Positions 1 through 14,557 of a stretch of 64,000 nucleotides of DNA are shown one piece after another. Position 1 is the first letter of the stretch. Every line of letters starts with the position of its first letter. The DNA is taken from NCBI RefSeq assembly GCF_011397635.1, contig NC_064760.1, forward strand, positions 27,068,856-27,132,855. The letters run 5' to 3'. Made by a program: the position numbers and the translations under genes. Below the pieces are notes generated by a model. That model was not told where the DNA came from, ran no database searches, and saw nothing but the letters and a program-made list of their open reading frames with translations. Source of the stretch: Epinephelus fuscoguttatus. Lineage: Eukaryota; Chordata; Actinopteri; Perciformes; Serranidae.

Positions 1-1685
<1,685 letters not shown>

Positions 1686-2372
1686 AGATCCCTGTAGAGG
1701 ATGGCAAGCGGCTACACAGAGAAAAGAAGCATTCATAACCCTATGGACCAAAAAAAAATGTGTGCCATAATCACAATGAAATGGAAACTATCACATCTAG
1801 CTAAAGACCACCATCCTTTCAACTTTTTCCTCTCTGTGCATGATGTTTTTATTGCTAGACATGACTGCTACTATGAACAATACCGTCACAATACCTGCTG
1901 GTTTGTCAGGAAACATGAATGCTGAGAATAACAACTAAATGTAAGTAATCTTTGTGTTAGGGTGTTAATGATGACCAGAGTGTTTCCATGTACAGTATGT
2001 AAGCTGCATCTTTCACTTGGCATGGCCTCAAATCAAAGGTTGCAGTAACTATAACGTGACTCTTTCTTTTTTGTAACGGAAGCGCAACAGTTTATTTTGT
2101 GAAGTGAGATGATAGGGTTAGACGTCGGAAATGAATATGTTCTCTTTGCACTTTTGTATTTGATTTTTATCACATGGCACTGACAGACGATGTTCTTTTT
2201 TATACCCTGTTATAGTGTAAGTAGCTCTTATTCTGCTCTGCTGTCTCTTATGGGAGTCGATGTAATTCATTTAAGTAGGCATTATTGGTACAAATGACAT
2301 CAGTTGTAAAAAAAAATAACTTAATGTTTTGCAGCCACAGCTATACGAAATAAAGACTGAAGTTGCTTCGTC
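1686..2372 (+). other. 3' UTR of the PP2A catalytic subunit gene
   Basis: AT-rich non-coding sequence follows the TAA stop. A canonical AATAAA lies at 2349-2354, so cleavage is expected at roughly 2365-2375. An interspersed repeat begins about 200 bp further on. The 3' end is inferred from the signal only. Confidence 0.7.
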
Positions 2373-2589
2373 ATTACTTTAGGCACAGTTTGTGGCATTA
2401 GTCCCTTTCACCAGTCACCACTAGATGGAAACAGACACACAAAAACTGCTTATGATCAATTCTGACAGAATAATCAACATGGTGATTATCAGGGTTGCTG
2501 TAAATGTGCAGGAATTATGGTACTTTAATTTACTGTTATGTATATATTTTTGACTATTATGTTTCATTTTATTACAGGTGTGTCCAAGG

Positions 2590-3980
2590 GTGGATGATTG
2601 AAAGGGCATACCAGGCACAGGCCCAGGGGCCCAAAGTGTCGGCTGCAAATTGTCACTTGAACTAACACTTACTAACCAGGAAGAGACTCAAAAAGACAAC
2701 AAAGAGATGCAAAAGAACTGCGAAGAGACAGAAAACAACCAAAAAAGACACAAAATTACTATGAAGGGACACAAAATAACTACAAATGAGGGCGGAAACA
2801 ACCAAAAGGACACACAAATTTACATTAAAAACGACATCAAAGAGACACAAAATGACCAATCTAAGACACAAAATAACTATAAAACGGGGTAAAGCAACAA
2901 AAAATAGGCACAAAACCACAGCAAAACCCCATGAAATTACAACAAAAAGCCTCCAAAGACCCACAAAATAGACATAAAATGACCAAAAAAACAAAAACAC
3001 AAAAAAGTATCTAAAAGGGCTACAAAGGGACAAAATGACCAAAAGCAACACAAAATCACTATGAAGGGACATAAATTAGCTACAAAAGGAGCAAAACAAG
3101 GGGCGTCGGTGGCTTAGTGGTAGAGCAGGCGCTCCATGTACAAGGCTGTTGCCGCTGTGGCCCGGGCTTGACTCCAGCCTGTGGAGGAGGCCACAAAATG
3201 ACCAAAAAGACATACCAATAAAGTACACACACAAAATAAAGACACAAACGAAGAAACAAACAAAACTACCCCAAAAGGCTACAAGATGACGACAAGGAGA
3301 CACAAAACGACCAAAAAAGACATAAAATGACCATGAAGGGATACAACTTGGTTACAAAAAGGAGCAAAACAACCACAAAGAGTCACAAAACGACCAAAAA
3401 AGACTCAAAGTGATCTAAAAACAATTATGTCAAAGAGCGACCAAATGACAGAGACAGAATGATCAAAAAAGACAAAAAGTTATTATGTGAAAAAAAAAAA
3501 AATCACATTGAAGAGCCACCAATTGACTATGAGGGGACTCAAAACCAAAAAAGATTCTAAATTAGCTAAAAAAAAAAAAAAAAACAAAAACCAAGGAAAC
3601 ACAGAATGACCAAAAAAGACACAAAATAATGATCATTTAAAAAAAACCAAACAAAACAAAATTACCTCAAAGAACTACAAGATGACTACAAGGAGACATG
3701 AAATGACCAAATAAGACACAAAATGACTTTGAAGGGACAACTACAAAATGGGGCAAAACAACCAAAAATTACATTACATTAGAGACACAAATTAACCAAA
3801 ATAAAATAAGACACAAAATGACTATGAAGGGACACAAAATGATAAAAAAAGGAGAAGAAGCACAATCACCACAGTGTCTATGTGTGTTCCCTGTGGTGTG
3901 TAGGGGAGGTGGTGGGGCCTTCTACATGTCTGTGCCCCGGAGCTCACTGTGTCATAATCATGGTCATGATCCGCACCTGG
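2590..3980 (-). mobile_element. Non-autonomous element with minisatellite core, copy A (~1.4 kb)
   Basis: Read on the minus strand this begins near 3980 with GGATCATGACCATGATTATG and a segment on the pattern GGGGCACAGACATG...GGCCCCACCACCTCCCC, and ends near 2590 with GGGCCCCTGGGCCTGTGCC followed by CAATCATCCACCC. The same two end blocks flank copies at 44.1 and 49.3 kb. Between them lies about 1.2 kb of degenerate tandem repeats built on gacacaaaatgaccaaaaa (plus strand). Long open frames here on both strands are low-complexity artefacts of the repeat. A tRNA-derived SINE is inserted at 3100-3191. Ends are approximate and no target duplication was resolved. Confidence 0.7.
3100..3191 (+). mobile_element. 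Truncated tRNA-derived SINE nested in copy A
   Basis: The sequence GTGGCTTAGTGGTAGAGC is a pol III A-box-like tRNA head and GGGCTTGACTCC sits at the B-box position; it resumes CAGCCTGTGGAGG and then the host minisatellite continues. The head and the CAGCCTG block resemble the element at 11.71-11.89 kb, so both probably belong to one family. It is shorter than that copy and lacks its C/T-rich tail. Confidence 0.7.
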
Positions 3981-6386
3981 TTATTTGGTATATCATGATT
4001 CTTAAGGTGCCATCAATGACTCGTTTTGCTTGTAATTTTGTTGCATGATTTTCTTATTTATTTATGTTATGAACCAAATAGCGCTTTGTTTGTTTTAAAT
4101 GACTCTTATTAGTGCGGTCCATCATTGTGAGGCTGTTGTGTGCAAATCCAAAGTTTTACCAGCTATTAATGATTTACAGCCTGTGAATCAATGTGTCGAA
4201 AACGTCAAAGCAATGAGCGGATGTGGTGCTCGGAAATAAAAGCCTCATTTAGAGGACGTGGTGAAACCAAACTCAATTTGCCACCTCAGGTGTTTAGCTG
4301 AGATGTCACTGCTTCATAAAAGGGTAGAAAGTCATCATGCGTTTCTAAGACATTTACCTCTGTCGCTCACTTGTGGTCACAGCTGTGATGTTATGCAGTG
4401 TGGATTTCCGCTGTGAGGCAGGACTTTTACTTTGCTGCGTGAGGTCCTGACGCTGGGGGGATGTGCTTCTATCTGTGCGCTCTGGAGCTGCGCTGACGCT
4501 GCTGCATGTAAAATTAGCTGGCTGCAGCCTTTCAGGGACACCTCTTGCGGACCGCCGGAGCCCACAGTGCAGTAAGTAAACTGTCCATATTTGTTATAAT
4601 GGATCCACGAAGACGTCGACGTGGAGAGGACCGGCGTGCACTTTGAGTCCGAGGTCGGGGAAACTGTCATTAGACTGCGCGGGGCTCCTGGAGAAGCCCG
4701 CTGGATGTGTGGATGTGGCAGGCTGATACTAGTTGAATCTGGGGCGCACAGCTGGACAATCATCGGGCCGGACAGATGCCGTGTCTAATTAGTCGTTTTG
4801 AAATGATGCTTTGTTTTGTAATACGTAGTAAAGGTTTGAGAGCTGTGTTCAGATGCTGCAGCACCTCCAGTTACAGTCCAGATTTGACTGGTCTACGTCG
4901 GGTTGAACAATTAACCGTATCCAGTCACAGAGCATGTTTACCCCGCCACCACACACAGAAAGCAGCTATTTCCAGTGTGATGGATACACAGGAAATGAAG
5001 CTTATAGTGTCTCTGATGAGATGCTGCGTGCAGGGTGCAGATGATTTATTTGATTGTAAGGAGTTGTTGTGAATTGCAGGTTAATGTGTAGCCACGCAGG
5101 CCGCCCTTTGATTGGCTGAGAGTGAGGGCAGCGGCAGCAGAGCGTTTATAGATCAAAGGCCGTGTCAGTCCAAAGTTCACTCCCCTTTACATCACCTTCA
5201 TCAATTGGGTTATTAGTATATTAATGCCATTAACTAGGGTTTTATAGCAGGCTTTGCTCTACAGCCGCTGTTCAAACCAACTCATACAGTGTTTCATTGG
5301 ACACTCAGAGGAAGGGGGGTGTTTTGTTGTGATCTTGTGACAATCTCATGGAGTTTAATTCAATTTAAAGAGACAGCACGCCGCCTGCACGCCAGCAAAC
5401 AAGACAGTTTTGTTTTATTGGCAATCGAGCAGCCATCTTTGGTGCAATTTCAGGTGGAGTTTCATCATGCTGTTGCTCATCCTACAATGTCTCGCAGCAC
5501 TTTGGTGTGTCACCCTGTGGTTCAGCTGGAGCGAGATGCAAATGGTTAAAAACCAGATCAGACTGGGTTATCTGGATACACACACACACACACACACACA
5601 CATACACTGGGAGCATGGAGCATGCTGCAGCACATCCACAGAGCTCATGTTTTTGATAGTGCAGTGTGTATTCAGCACAAGCCAGTCTTATCTGGTTTTG
5701 CATTATGAGACCATAAATGCATAAAAAACTTTAATGAAATACTCACTAGTGGTGGTGATAATAAAATATTGCATAACCCATTGTGCTTTCATCACCTAAC
5801 CCTTATGCAATTTGTAGTTTATGATTAGACACGATAAAAACTTTGTGCAGCCGATCACTGTCATTCACAACACACATGCAGTGGGCTTTGTCACTCTCCA
5901 AGAGCTGCTTTTCAGCCACAGTTTGGGGGTTGGTGCGCGCCCATAATAGGGCTTTGCAATTTACTGCTTCACAACCCTTGTGTCAGGTCAGCCATCACCA
6001 TAGCAACATTATGCTGAATAAGCAGCATGGCAATCCAGAGAGGAGCGTTATTTTCACGAGTCCTCCTTCGCTGACTTGTGTCTGCAGGAGAAAACAAGTA
6101 GTGAGGGGCTGCCACTCCCGGGGTGAGTGGTGGAGCAGGGCCCCTGAAATCCTGGAACAATATCAGACAGTGTCAGCCCGACACAATGTGGTTATGAAAC
6201 ACAGTTATTCTAGATAACTGATCCTCAGAGAACTTGTGCGGTTTTTTTGTGCCATCCCTGTTTCTATCTATTTGCCTCAGAAGAAGGCGACTGAAATCCT
6301 TGAACCTTGAAGCATCAGTCCTGCATACTTTTGTGCTCTGCTGACAAATACCTGATACGATTACTGTAACATTTTCCTTTCCCCAG
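3981..6386 (+). other. Upstream region of sfxn1 with possible promoter and 5' UTR exon
   Basis: About 2.4 kb between the repeat and the first sfxn1 coding exon. A comparatively GC-rich stretch at roughly 4420-4780 contains a strong donor-like GTAAGTA at 4572, so a non-coding first exon could end at 4571 and splice to the acceptor at 6386. This is inference. A (CA)n microsatellite lies at 5579-5602. The remaining sequence shows no coding exon that I can support. Confidence 0.35.
5579..5602. repeat. (CA)n microsatellite
   Basis: Perfect CA dinucleotide run of about 12 units in the region upstream of sfxn1; ordinary for fish DNA. Confidence 0.95.
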
Positions 6387-6392
6387 ATAAAT

Positions 6393-9300
6393 ATGGCAGC
6401 AGAGCTATCCACTTCCATAAACATCAAGGAGCCCCGGTGGGACCAGAGCACATTTGTAGGCCGGGCCAAACATTTCTTCACAGTCACAGACCCCAGGAAC
6501 ATTCTCCTCACCAACGAACAACTAGCACACGCACACAAAGTCATCACTGACTACAGGTAAACCAGGCTACACCTAACAGTATTAATACACCAGTAACATG
6601 ATGTTAATTTAGTGCTCTAATGAAAGGGTTTGCTCTCATTGTTATTTTTAATTTCTCCTAGGAAAGGTATAGTCTCTCCAGGACTGACAGAAGATGAACT
6701 GTGGAGAGCCAAATATGTTTTTGACTCTGCTTTCCATCCCGATACTGGGGAGAAGATGATACTGATTGGCCGCATGTCAGCGCAGGTTCCGATGAACATG
6801 ACGATCACAGGATGCATGATGACATTTTACAAGTAAGGGCATGTCACATTTCATTGTCAGACTCTGACCGTTAAACCCATGCTTATGGATTAAACACAGC
6901 CCTACCATTACAGGTAGGGTTGGGTGATATGAAGAAAATCAAGTATCACAACATATTTAAACAATTACCTCACTATCAATATTGTGAAGATACTGTAGGG
7001 ATGACTATTGGTGCGTTATAAACCATATACACATGAGATTTTTGATAAATAATCATCAGTAATGTGGATTTAATGACTGTGTGGGTAAAGGCAAATAATT
7101 GAACAGTGAGAAGTTAAGAACAGGACATCATTTTACTGTAATGCAGCCTTTAAAACACAGGAAAAGGCGACACTTACGATATAACAAATCTAAGAAAGTA
7201 TCCAGTCTCACACCGCGACATTGATAGTGGCGCAGCCTTGATTACAGGCATGGTACAATAGTTAGTAACAGAGGTGTCAATAGCTGAATTCCATTGAGCT
7301 GCTTCAGAGCTGGTATTGTGTATCCTGGCTCACCATCACACTGTCACACTTGAATAGAGTTACCTATGCAGGACTTAAGGACATCTGTAAAGGAAAATAT
7401 TTGTATAAGACTAGTTATCCGTATTTTTGATAATGTAAACCCAAACTCATTTTAGTGTGCGGGCCACATACTGCTCAGTTTTATCTCAAGTGGGCCGGAC
7501 CAGTAAAACCATTGCGTAATAACATATAGATAACACCCCCAAATGTTCCCTTCTTTTTACTGTAAAGACACACGGTCCAAAGATGTTCAGCAGTTCACAA
7601 TACAGATGATGAACAGATCATTGATATGTTCCAGTTCTTCCACAGTCTGCTACTCACTGTCATTACATGTGCATATTTCCATACACTCCCACACATGCTT
7701 CCACTCCTGTGTAGTAATGCTGGCATCAACACACCAAGCTTAAGTGAGAGCTGTTGATGAAGCAGGTGAAGTCATCCCCTGCCTCACAAACCATTTACAA
7801 ATCAACAGTTTTGGCTGTGCTTAGCAACAGAGCTCCACCAATATTATTTTAAGATAGAAGTTTGATAGATTCTTTTGCACTGAAGCTGCTGATTGACTAT
7901 ATTTTGCACAATGTTCTGTATCTTTAAATATGAAGCAGCATTTTACTTGCCCCTGAAACCTGGCACCCCTTAGCCTTCACAAGTGCATCAATATTAGGTG
8001 TGCAAAGTCATCCAGTGGGCCAGACTGGACCCTTTGGCAGACACTGAAATCAGTCCCACAGGTCATAAATTTGACACCCCTGATTTAAACTCTTCTGAAT
8101 ACAGTTAGTTTCCATACTAAAACCAGCATGCTGCACCACTGCCCTTCTGTGAACTCTCCTACACTGCTCTTGCTAATGACTCTGCTGTTGTCAATCTTGC
8201 AGGACAACTCCAGCCGTGTTGTTCTGGCAGTGGATCAATCAGTCTTTCAACGCAATAGTAAACTACACCAACCGGAGCGGCGATGCTCCAATCACGGTCA
8301 AGTAAGAGACAGACAATTGGCACAGACGCTGACTCATATTAACCCTTTAATTCAACTGTTTTTTTTGTGTGTGTGTGTGATGTGACCGGTGACTCTTTTG
8401 TTTGCAGTCAGCTTGGCACAGCTTATGTGTCTGCCACCACAGGGGCAGTTGCCACCGCTCTAGGACTAAATGCACTAACAAAGGTATCAGTTCATCTAAC
8501 CCCATTCTACATCTCATTTTAATGTATTGACCTCAGCCGCACGGGTGTGCTGACGTGAAGTTAACCACGCACAAATAGTCTCTTTGTCATAGAAGAGCCA
8601 CATTATGTACGGGGTCATGCCCTCGTATCAGCATGTTGTCCTGCCAGCTTTTATAGTGACTAGTGTTATCCATCAAAAGCCTACATGTACAGGATCTGAA
8701 ATATAAGCTGCAGTATCTTCCGCTGGTCTGATCAGTTGTGCTGTCAGAGTACAGCAGAGCCAAACATTAATTTCTTCCCCCTGTTTTTATGCCTCCTCTC
8801 TCCCGCTGTAGCACGTCTCACCCCTGATTGGACGGTTTGTTCCATTTGCTGCTGTCGCTGCTGCTAACTGTATCAACATCCCACTGATGAGACAAAGGTA
8901 AAGAGGACATGCAACACTCTGCAAAGTGCGTCATTGTTTCCAAGGGTGCTGATAATTGTCATACGCAATGGCTTTGACCTTGAGAAGACACAACACCAGT
9001 AGTGAAAATGACCTTGGAAACAAAGATTTTAGGGACGTTCCTCTCTAGCAGGGCTCAGACTAGAGGTGTTCTGAGCCAGTTTATCCCCGACTCATGCTTC
9101 CTGACAGTCAGAGGAGCAATCTGGCCTGCTGTGACCACGGTCTGTACCTTGGCTCGACCCCAATTATTGGGTAATGCAGCTGCTTGCGGACTCACCAGGG
9201 CCGCCTTATAATTTCAAACATGTTTCATGTTTAGGATTTAAAGGTCTAGTGTGTAGGTTTTAGTGGCATCTAGTGGTGAGGTTTCAGAAGTGAAACCTCT

Positions 9301-12300
9301 CCAGCGCGTAGGAGAATGATACTGGTCGATGCGATAACTCAAAAATGCAAATGGCTCTATCTAGAGTCAGTGTTTGGTTTGTCCATTCTGGGCTCCTGTA
9401 AAACAACATGGTGGGCTCCGTGGAAGAGGACCCCCTCTGTATATAGATGTAAACGGCTCATTCTAAGGTAACAAACACATCAGTTCCTATTTTTAGGTGA
9501 TTTTAAAGTAGTGGAAACATAGCTATGAGTATTATATATCCCTGTACGGGCCAGAATATGTATTTAACCTCTGATGGTTATTATTTGTTTAGGCCGCACA
9601 CATTCTTTTACTCACTTTCACTTCTGGTAGTAATTGGCACAGGTGTAGTTTCAGTCAAAGACAGTGCGTTCTTGGCTCTGATACTTTCTGTTCATGATAT
9701 CACATAACATAATCACTTTAGTAATATTTTGTTTCATCTCATTTTGCTTTAGTTATTCAATGAGTTGTTTAATAAATCATCATAGAAGGCATCGTTGGAC
9801 TTCAGCATGGATAACTTTGAATGAGTCACAGTTGTGAGCCCACTCAGCCTCTTCGCATTTTTGTTCATTGATAGTAGTCGTAACAATCACGCTAAATCCT
9901 TTATGCTGGACCTTTAAAATCTGGATGATTACGCTTATGATCTGTCAGTACGGAGCAGCTGAGAGTGTTGCCAAACAACGGGAAAAAATTCTAGCTCCAT
10001 TCTACTAGCATTCTACTGTTGCCAGAATAAAACTGACAGTTAAAATCTCCCCTCCAGTTGTTGCTGAAGAATAGACAACCCATGTTGACCCTGTCTCCCC
10101 AACCATTTTCTCACCCTGACTCATTCTGCCTTCTGCTTTTGTTTCCTCGCTGCAAAACATTGATGACATTACAGCAAGTTGTTGCACCACATCCAAGCAA
10201 ACTATAAAACATGGATTTTATATTTTCCTTGTCTACGTCAGTCTCCGAAGAATCTGCTTACATCTGAGATCACATGAGGTGGTGCATTCATGCTCCCTCT
10301 GGCAGGATGATTTTAATAATTCCCTTTTGTGTTTAAGGCACCACTATTTCCTAATTTTGGGGTGTGTGCATGTTTGGATTAGAGAGAAGAACTTCTGCGA
10401 AGTCTCTCCTAATGTGTGTGACGCAACCTGATTTCAGAATCAGTTAGGATTGTGAAACTCCTGTAGTTTGAGCCCGGCTTTATTAGGTGTAGTAAAAGGT
10501 CATGTTGGATTAATGTAATTTGCTCTGCTGTTTGTCTTCAGAGAACTCCAACATGGCATTCCCATAACAGATGAGAATGACAACAGGTTAGGAGAGTCAA
10601 CAAAAGCTGCTCAGCAGGCTATCACTCAGGTTGTGGTCTCCAGAATCCTCATGGCCTCTCCAGGAATGGGTATGTATATCTTTGTATCATCTGTCCACTT
10701 ACACATCTGCTGTTAGGTTTGTAAACTCTTCCACTGGCAGCGTGTGGCATCAGTAATTAAAAGGAAACAAAATTAAAGCTTTAGACCAGCAAATTTGGTT
10801 GAAAATACATCGTGCAGTTATATTTTACCCGTGTCTTTTCAGCTATCCCCCCGTTTTTGATGAACCATTTGGAGAAGAAGGCCTTTCTGAGGGTGGGTGT
10901 ATTTCTGAAACATTTACAGACACTCAGTAGCCTCATCATCACAGGTTTAAAATACCACAAAGGTTTCTGTTAAATGGTTGTAACCTCACGTTCCATGCTG
11001 TGTCTGCCACTCGGGCTTTCTTTTCGTAATCACACATCAGAGGAATGAAAAGCACTGAGAACATGAGGCCGCTCTACTATGGGAATTCACCACTGCTTTT
11101 GTGCCCCTCATTCGTTTTTCTGCCTGGTCTTTTCAGAAGTTCCCATGGATGAGTGCACCTATTCAAGTCAGCCTGGTGGGATTCTGGTGAGTCGTCAGAG
11201 ATGGTCCTCCTGATAAGCAGCCGTGTGAAATGACTTTGAAATTTCAACTTCATTTCTCACAGCAAACATGAAGTGTGGATTATGCTGAGATTTATGTCAC
11301 TTTAAACTTAAGTCACTGTTATGTATTTCAAGAGGAATGTGCTCTTGAGGTTTGTTAGTTCCCTCGATAATACCGTGAAGCTCAATCAGCCCATCACAGC
11401 CCTTTTACAATTCATCTTCATCTGAAAAATAATCCACACATCCTGCTACGTGCTTTGCTGACTTTTTCCTGGCTCTGTTTTGCCTCATGTCACTTCAGAA
11501 AGACCAAGTAAAACCATGTGCAACATTCCTTCAGTTCAGCTCATGTGACATGACAGCGATTTGAGCAGCTAATCATACTTTGCCATTAAATTCTGCACAG
11601 ACATGCGTTGTCACCAGAGGATTAATCCCACTGACTTTGGTGGTACCACGACTTATCATATGACAACACTTAAAATGATCACTTTAAAATGACATTTATG
11701 CAATACCTTGGCTCATGGGGTGCCTGGTAGCTCATTGGGTAGAGCACACATTCTATATACAAAGGCAGTGTCCATGCCACAGCAGCCATGGGTTGGATTC
11801 CAGCCTGCAGCCCTTTGCTGTGTATCATCCCCTCTCTCTGCCCCCTCTCTGCCCCCTGTCCTATCCAATAAGGGCAAAAAGCCAAAAAAATAATCTTTGA
11901 AAAAAAGCAGTTTACAGCCAAAAAATGCAAAGCTAATGACCCCCCCCCCCACCAGCCTCAGCTATACTTTGTGTTTAGTGCTCATTCTTAAATGTTAGAA
12001 TGCTAACATGCTAACTAAGATGGTGAGCATGGTAAATGAAGCTTTGCTGGTGTGTAGATGACTTCGAAGAAGGGTGTGATCCGAATAAGGGCGCCTGTGG
12101 TGAGGGGGTTGTAAGTAGGGAAGGGTCTATTAGCCCCCCCTTGCTTAACGCCCTTGGCTCACTATCGTTGCGAACCACTGTGTGACAGCTGAAGCAATCC
12201 CATTGCAAGGTGGTTTCAAGTTTAATCTGGAACAGAATCGAATTTAATCACGGTGGTTCAGTGATTAGCATTGTTGCCTCACAGCAAAAGGGTTCCTGGT

Positions 12301-13089
12301 TTGAACCCCAGGGTGGGGGAGCCCTTCTGTGCAGAGTTTGCATGTTATCCGGGTACTCTGGCTTCCTCCCACAGTCCAAAGACATGCAGGTTAGTTGGTG
12401 ACTCTAAATTGTCCGTAGGTGTGAATGTGAGTGTGAGTCTTTGTCTGTCTCTATGTGTCAGCCCTGTGATAATCTGGTGACCTGTCCAGGGTGTACCCCG
12501 CCTCTCGCCCAGTGTCAGCTGGGATATGCTCCAGCACACCCACAACCCCTAATAGGATAAGTGGCTATGGAAAATGAATGAATGTACATAACAGTATTGC
12601 AATAATAATAATAATCACCATTTTTTTTAAAAACTTGAACACGAGAAACAACCACCTTGCAATGACCACATAGTTGAATTCACCCTCACTCTTGTCTGTC
12701 AGGTATCTTTTTGCTCAGATCTGATCATGTCAGAACAAGAAGCTGTGGACTGTAGGCTTGTGTGTTTCATAGATCTGCCTTTCTTTTTCAGTCTGGTGTT
12801 TGCCACTCCACTGTGCTGCGCATTGTTCCCTCAGAAGAGGTGAGTGAAATGTTAACACTTGACCCTGAGATAACAGTGACAAGTCTGTCAGAGACTTGCC
12901 CCGAGTTTTTCTCTTTGAAAAATTGCATATTACGCCTACATGTGTTTGACCCAGTAACCCCTGCATTTCTCCCATTCCTCCGCCTGATCCAGCTCCATGT
13001 CAGTCAGCCGCCTGGAGCCGGAGCTGCAGGAGAAAATCCGGGCCAGCCATCCAGGAGTGGAGAGGGTCTATTTTAACAAAGGGCTATGA
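6393..13089 (+). CDS. sfxn1: Sideroflexin-1, mitochondrial serine transporter (complete, 10 exons)
   Basis: Multi-pass inner mitochondrial membrane carrier that imports serine for one-carbon metabolism (known for SFXN1). Exons: 6393-6556, 6662-6832, 8203-8301, 8408-8483, 8812-8897, 10542-10669, 10843-10892, 11137-11186, 12792-12839, 12993-13089; total 969 nt, 322 aa, the same length as human SFXN1. The start is the first ATG after the acceptor at 6386 and gives [20 protein letters not shown], aligning with the mammalian N-terminus. Conserved blocks include [114 protein letters not shown] and the terminal [12 protein letters not shown]3 is the close paralogue, but the C-terminus and residue choices fit SFXN1. 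No defect seen. Confidence 0.97.
6912..7035. repeat. Possible old interspersed repeat in sfxn1 intron 2
   Basis: The segment opening GTAGGGTTGGGTGATATG and running through TATCACAACATATTTAAAC and CACTATCAATATTGTGAAGA resembles a very common degenerate teleost repeat. I recognise the phrasing but cannot define its ends or class. It lies inside the 6833-8202 intron. Confidence 0.4.
7431..8082. mobile_element. hAT/Charlie-like non-autonomous element in sfxn1 intron 2
   Basis: The right end carries TTTGACACCCCTG, the typical terminal repeat of Charlie-type hAT elements. The left end, near AACTCATTTTAGTGTGCGGG, is eroded and has lost the outer bases. Internal phrases CAAGTGGGCCGGACCAGTAAA and GGGCCAGACTGGACCCTTTG match the general teleost form. 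It has no coding capacity, and the boundaries are approximate on the left. Confidence 0.6.
9239..9917. mobile_element. MITE, family 1 copy 1, with terminal inverted repeats
   Basis: The left end TTAAAGGTCTAGTGTGTAGG is matched in inverse at the right end by CTTTATGCTGGACCTTTAA, forming terminal inverted repeats of roughly 22-25 bp with mismatches. The internal left part is shared with 29.27-29.61 kb, for example GGTGAGGTTTCAGAAGTGAA here. It lies in the 1.6-kb sfxn1 intron 8898-10541. No transposase was seen, so it is non-autonomous. The hAT-like assignment is inference from the TIR style. Confidence 0.65.
11713..11893 (+). mobile_element. tRNA-derived SINE in sfxn1 intron 8
   Basis: The A box GGTAGCTCATTGGGTAGAGC lies at about 11726-11745 and the B box GGGTTGGATTCC at 11790-11801, with proper tRNA-like spacing. 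These are followed by CAGCCTGCAGCCCTTTGCTG, a C/T-rich body and an A-rich tail. It does not fold as a complete functional tRNA and sits in an intron, so SINE is the better call. Confidence 0.8.
12247..12583 (+). mobile_element. Composite tRNA-headed SINE, near full-length copy
   Basis: The tRNA-like head has GGTTCAGTGATTAGCATTG (A box) and GGTTTGAACCCC (B box). A conserved body follows with CTTCCTCCCACAGTCCAAAG, GACATGCAGGTTAG, CTCTATGTGTCAGCCCTG and GTACCCCGCCTCTCGCCCAG, ending GGATAAGTGG...AATGAATGAATG. Related copies lie at 19.86-20.18 kb (inverted) and 62.48-62.63 kb (tail only). Located in the last large sfxn1 intron. Confidence 0.85.
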
Positions 13090-13854
13090 GTGTGCGGCCC
13101 CCTTCACCCAAACACTGCCATAACACAGCTGCAGGCTCAGTCCTCGCCTCTCTGCCAGCCCTCTTCATTCAGCGTGCCAAAGTTAAGTTTGTGTCTCCTC
13201 ATCTCCACCATTCAGATGGATATCTGAGGACTCCCTCTCTCAGTCAGTCTCTTCGTAACGAGATGTTTGCTTTTGTCGATGTGATTGTTGATTTTAATGT
13301 AACTGCTAGAGAAGAAGTTCTCTGACTGGGCCCGATGAAAAGTCTGACGTCATCATGACAGATACTGTACAGAGGCCAGTGTAAGGTTGTTTTAGGTGGA
13401 CATTTTTTTCCTGTGCAGTATTTTTTGTCTTTTCTTAAGTTGATGACTTTGTCGATCGTACGTCGCCGCCAAAACCATTTTCACACTCTCCTACCTGAGG
13501 TTGGCAGTCATCTTATTTCCTACCTGCATTACAATTGATTATAATCAGATTTTAACATTGATTATACAGAGACCTCTGCAGTTTGTGCATTTGCCAAATC
13601 TGTACTCACAGTTTTTTAGACCTCATTAATAATTACAACCTCTCACTCTTGACAGCGTTATTTCAAAGAATGGCATTGACTTTAGCTCACTGTAATTCAG
13701 TTCATTTTGCCAAATGAGTCACACTCAGCGAGCCGTGAGGCCTCTGACATCTAATCATGAATCTGAAAACAACTTTCCAGGGATCCACCCTATAAAATGT
13801 GATGCTATGATGGTGGCAACCATTGATGGGCCAACACGGTGCTATTTGATGTCT

Positions 13855-13878
13855 TAATAATAATAATAATAATAATGA
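13855..13878. repeat. (AAT)n microsatellite
   Basis: Trinucleotide run of about seven units within the probable sfxn1 3' UTR. Confidence 0.85.
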
Positions 13879-14557
13879 TGATAATACATTTCTATCATAC
13901 TATTTATTCTGCTTGCCAAACATGCATGAACAAACCACTCCTCATATGATTTAACCTCTGTAAAAAATCATTTTTATCTGTCACACGGAGGCCACACTCA
14001 GGACAGCTGAACAGTGGTGACAAAATGTGTTATTAATGGTAAGTTTAGTGACCAACACACTGGTTCTCACTCACCTAATCCCTCATCTTTTATCCTTTGG
14101 GGGATTACTACAGCTCATCCTATCAGCAATAGCTAATCTACAGGGTTCCCACATAAAATTACTGTTAAAGTTATAAAAGTTATATAATGTTTTCCAGGCT
14201 TGGAAATGGTTTGGAATTAACAGAATGCTTTGGAAAAGTTTTGGAAACACATTGTTTTCTTCATATTTTAGAACATATTCGTAAAAAATCTCAAAACATG
14301 TCTAAGTTGACGTGAAATACATTCCTTGTATTAACTACTAATTTAAGATCTAGTGCTGCATCACTCTTGAAATGTCACAAATATTTCATGAGGACCTCAG
14401 ACCACACTGACATCATGTCATCGCCAAGGCCGTGCCCACTTTGGGGGGAAGGAAACGCGCCGTCTCATCAGTAGAGAAACAGCAAAATGCCAAAAAAAAA
14501 AGTTATCTAGCGGGTTAACTGAGGCGTTTACACCGAGATCTCAGGCTGAATATTCAC

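Noticed and set aside
2650-3072. Overlapping open frames of 80 and 136 codons on both strands
   Set aside because: They are the two strands of a low-complexity tandem repeat inside mobile copy A; composition is extreme and there is no domain or splice context.
3100-3191. tRNA-like A and B boxes, possible tRNA gene
   Set aside because: No complete cloverleaf or anticodon arm is seen, and the sequence continues into SINE body; the same applies to 11713-11893 and 12247-12583.
4377-4763. 128-codon minus-strand open frame in the GC-richer block upstream of sfxn1
   Set aside because: No recognisable domain; the block is better explained as a promoter/first-exon region of sfxn1.
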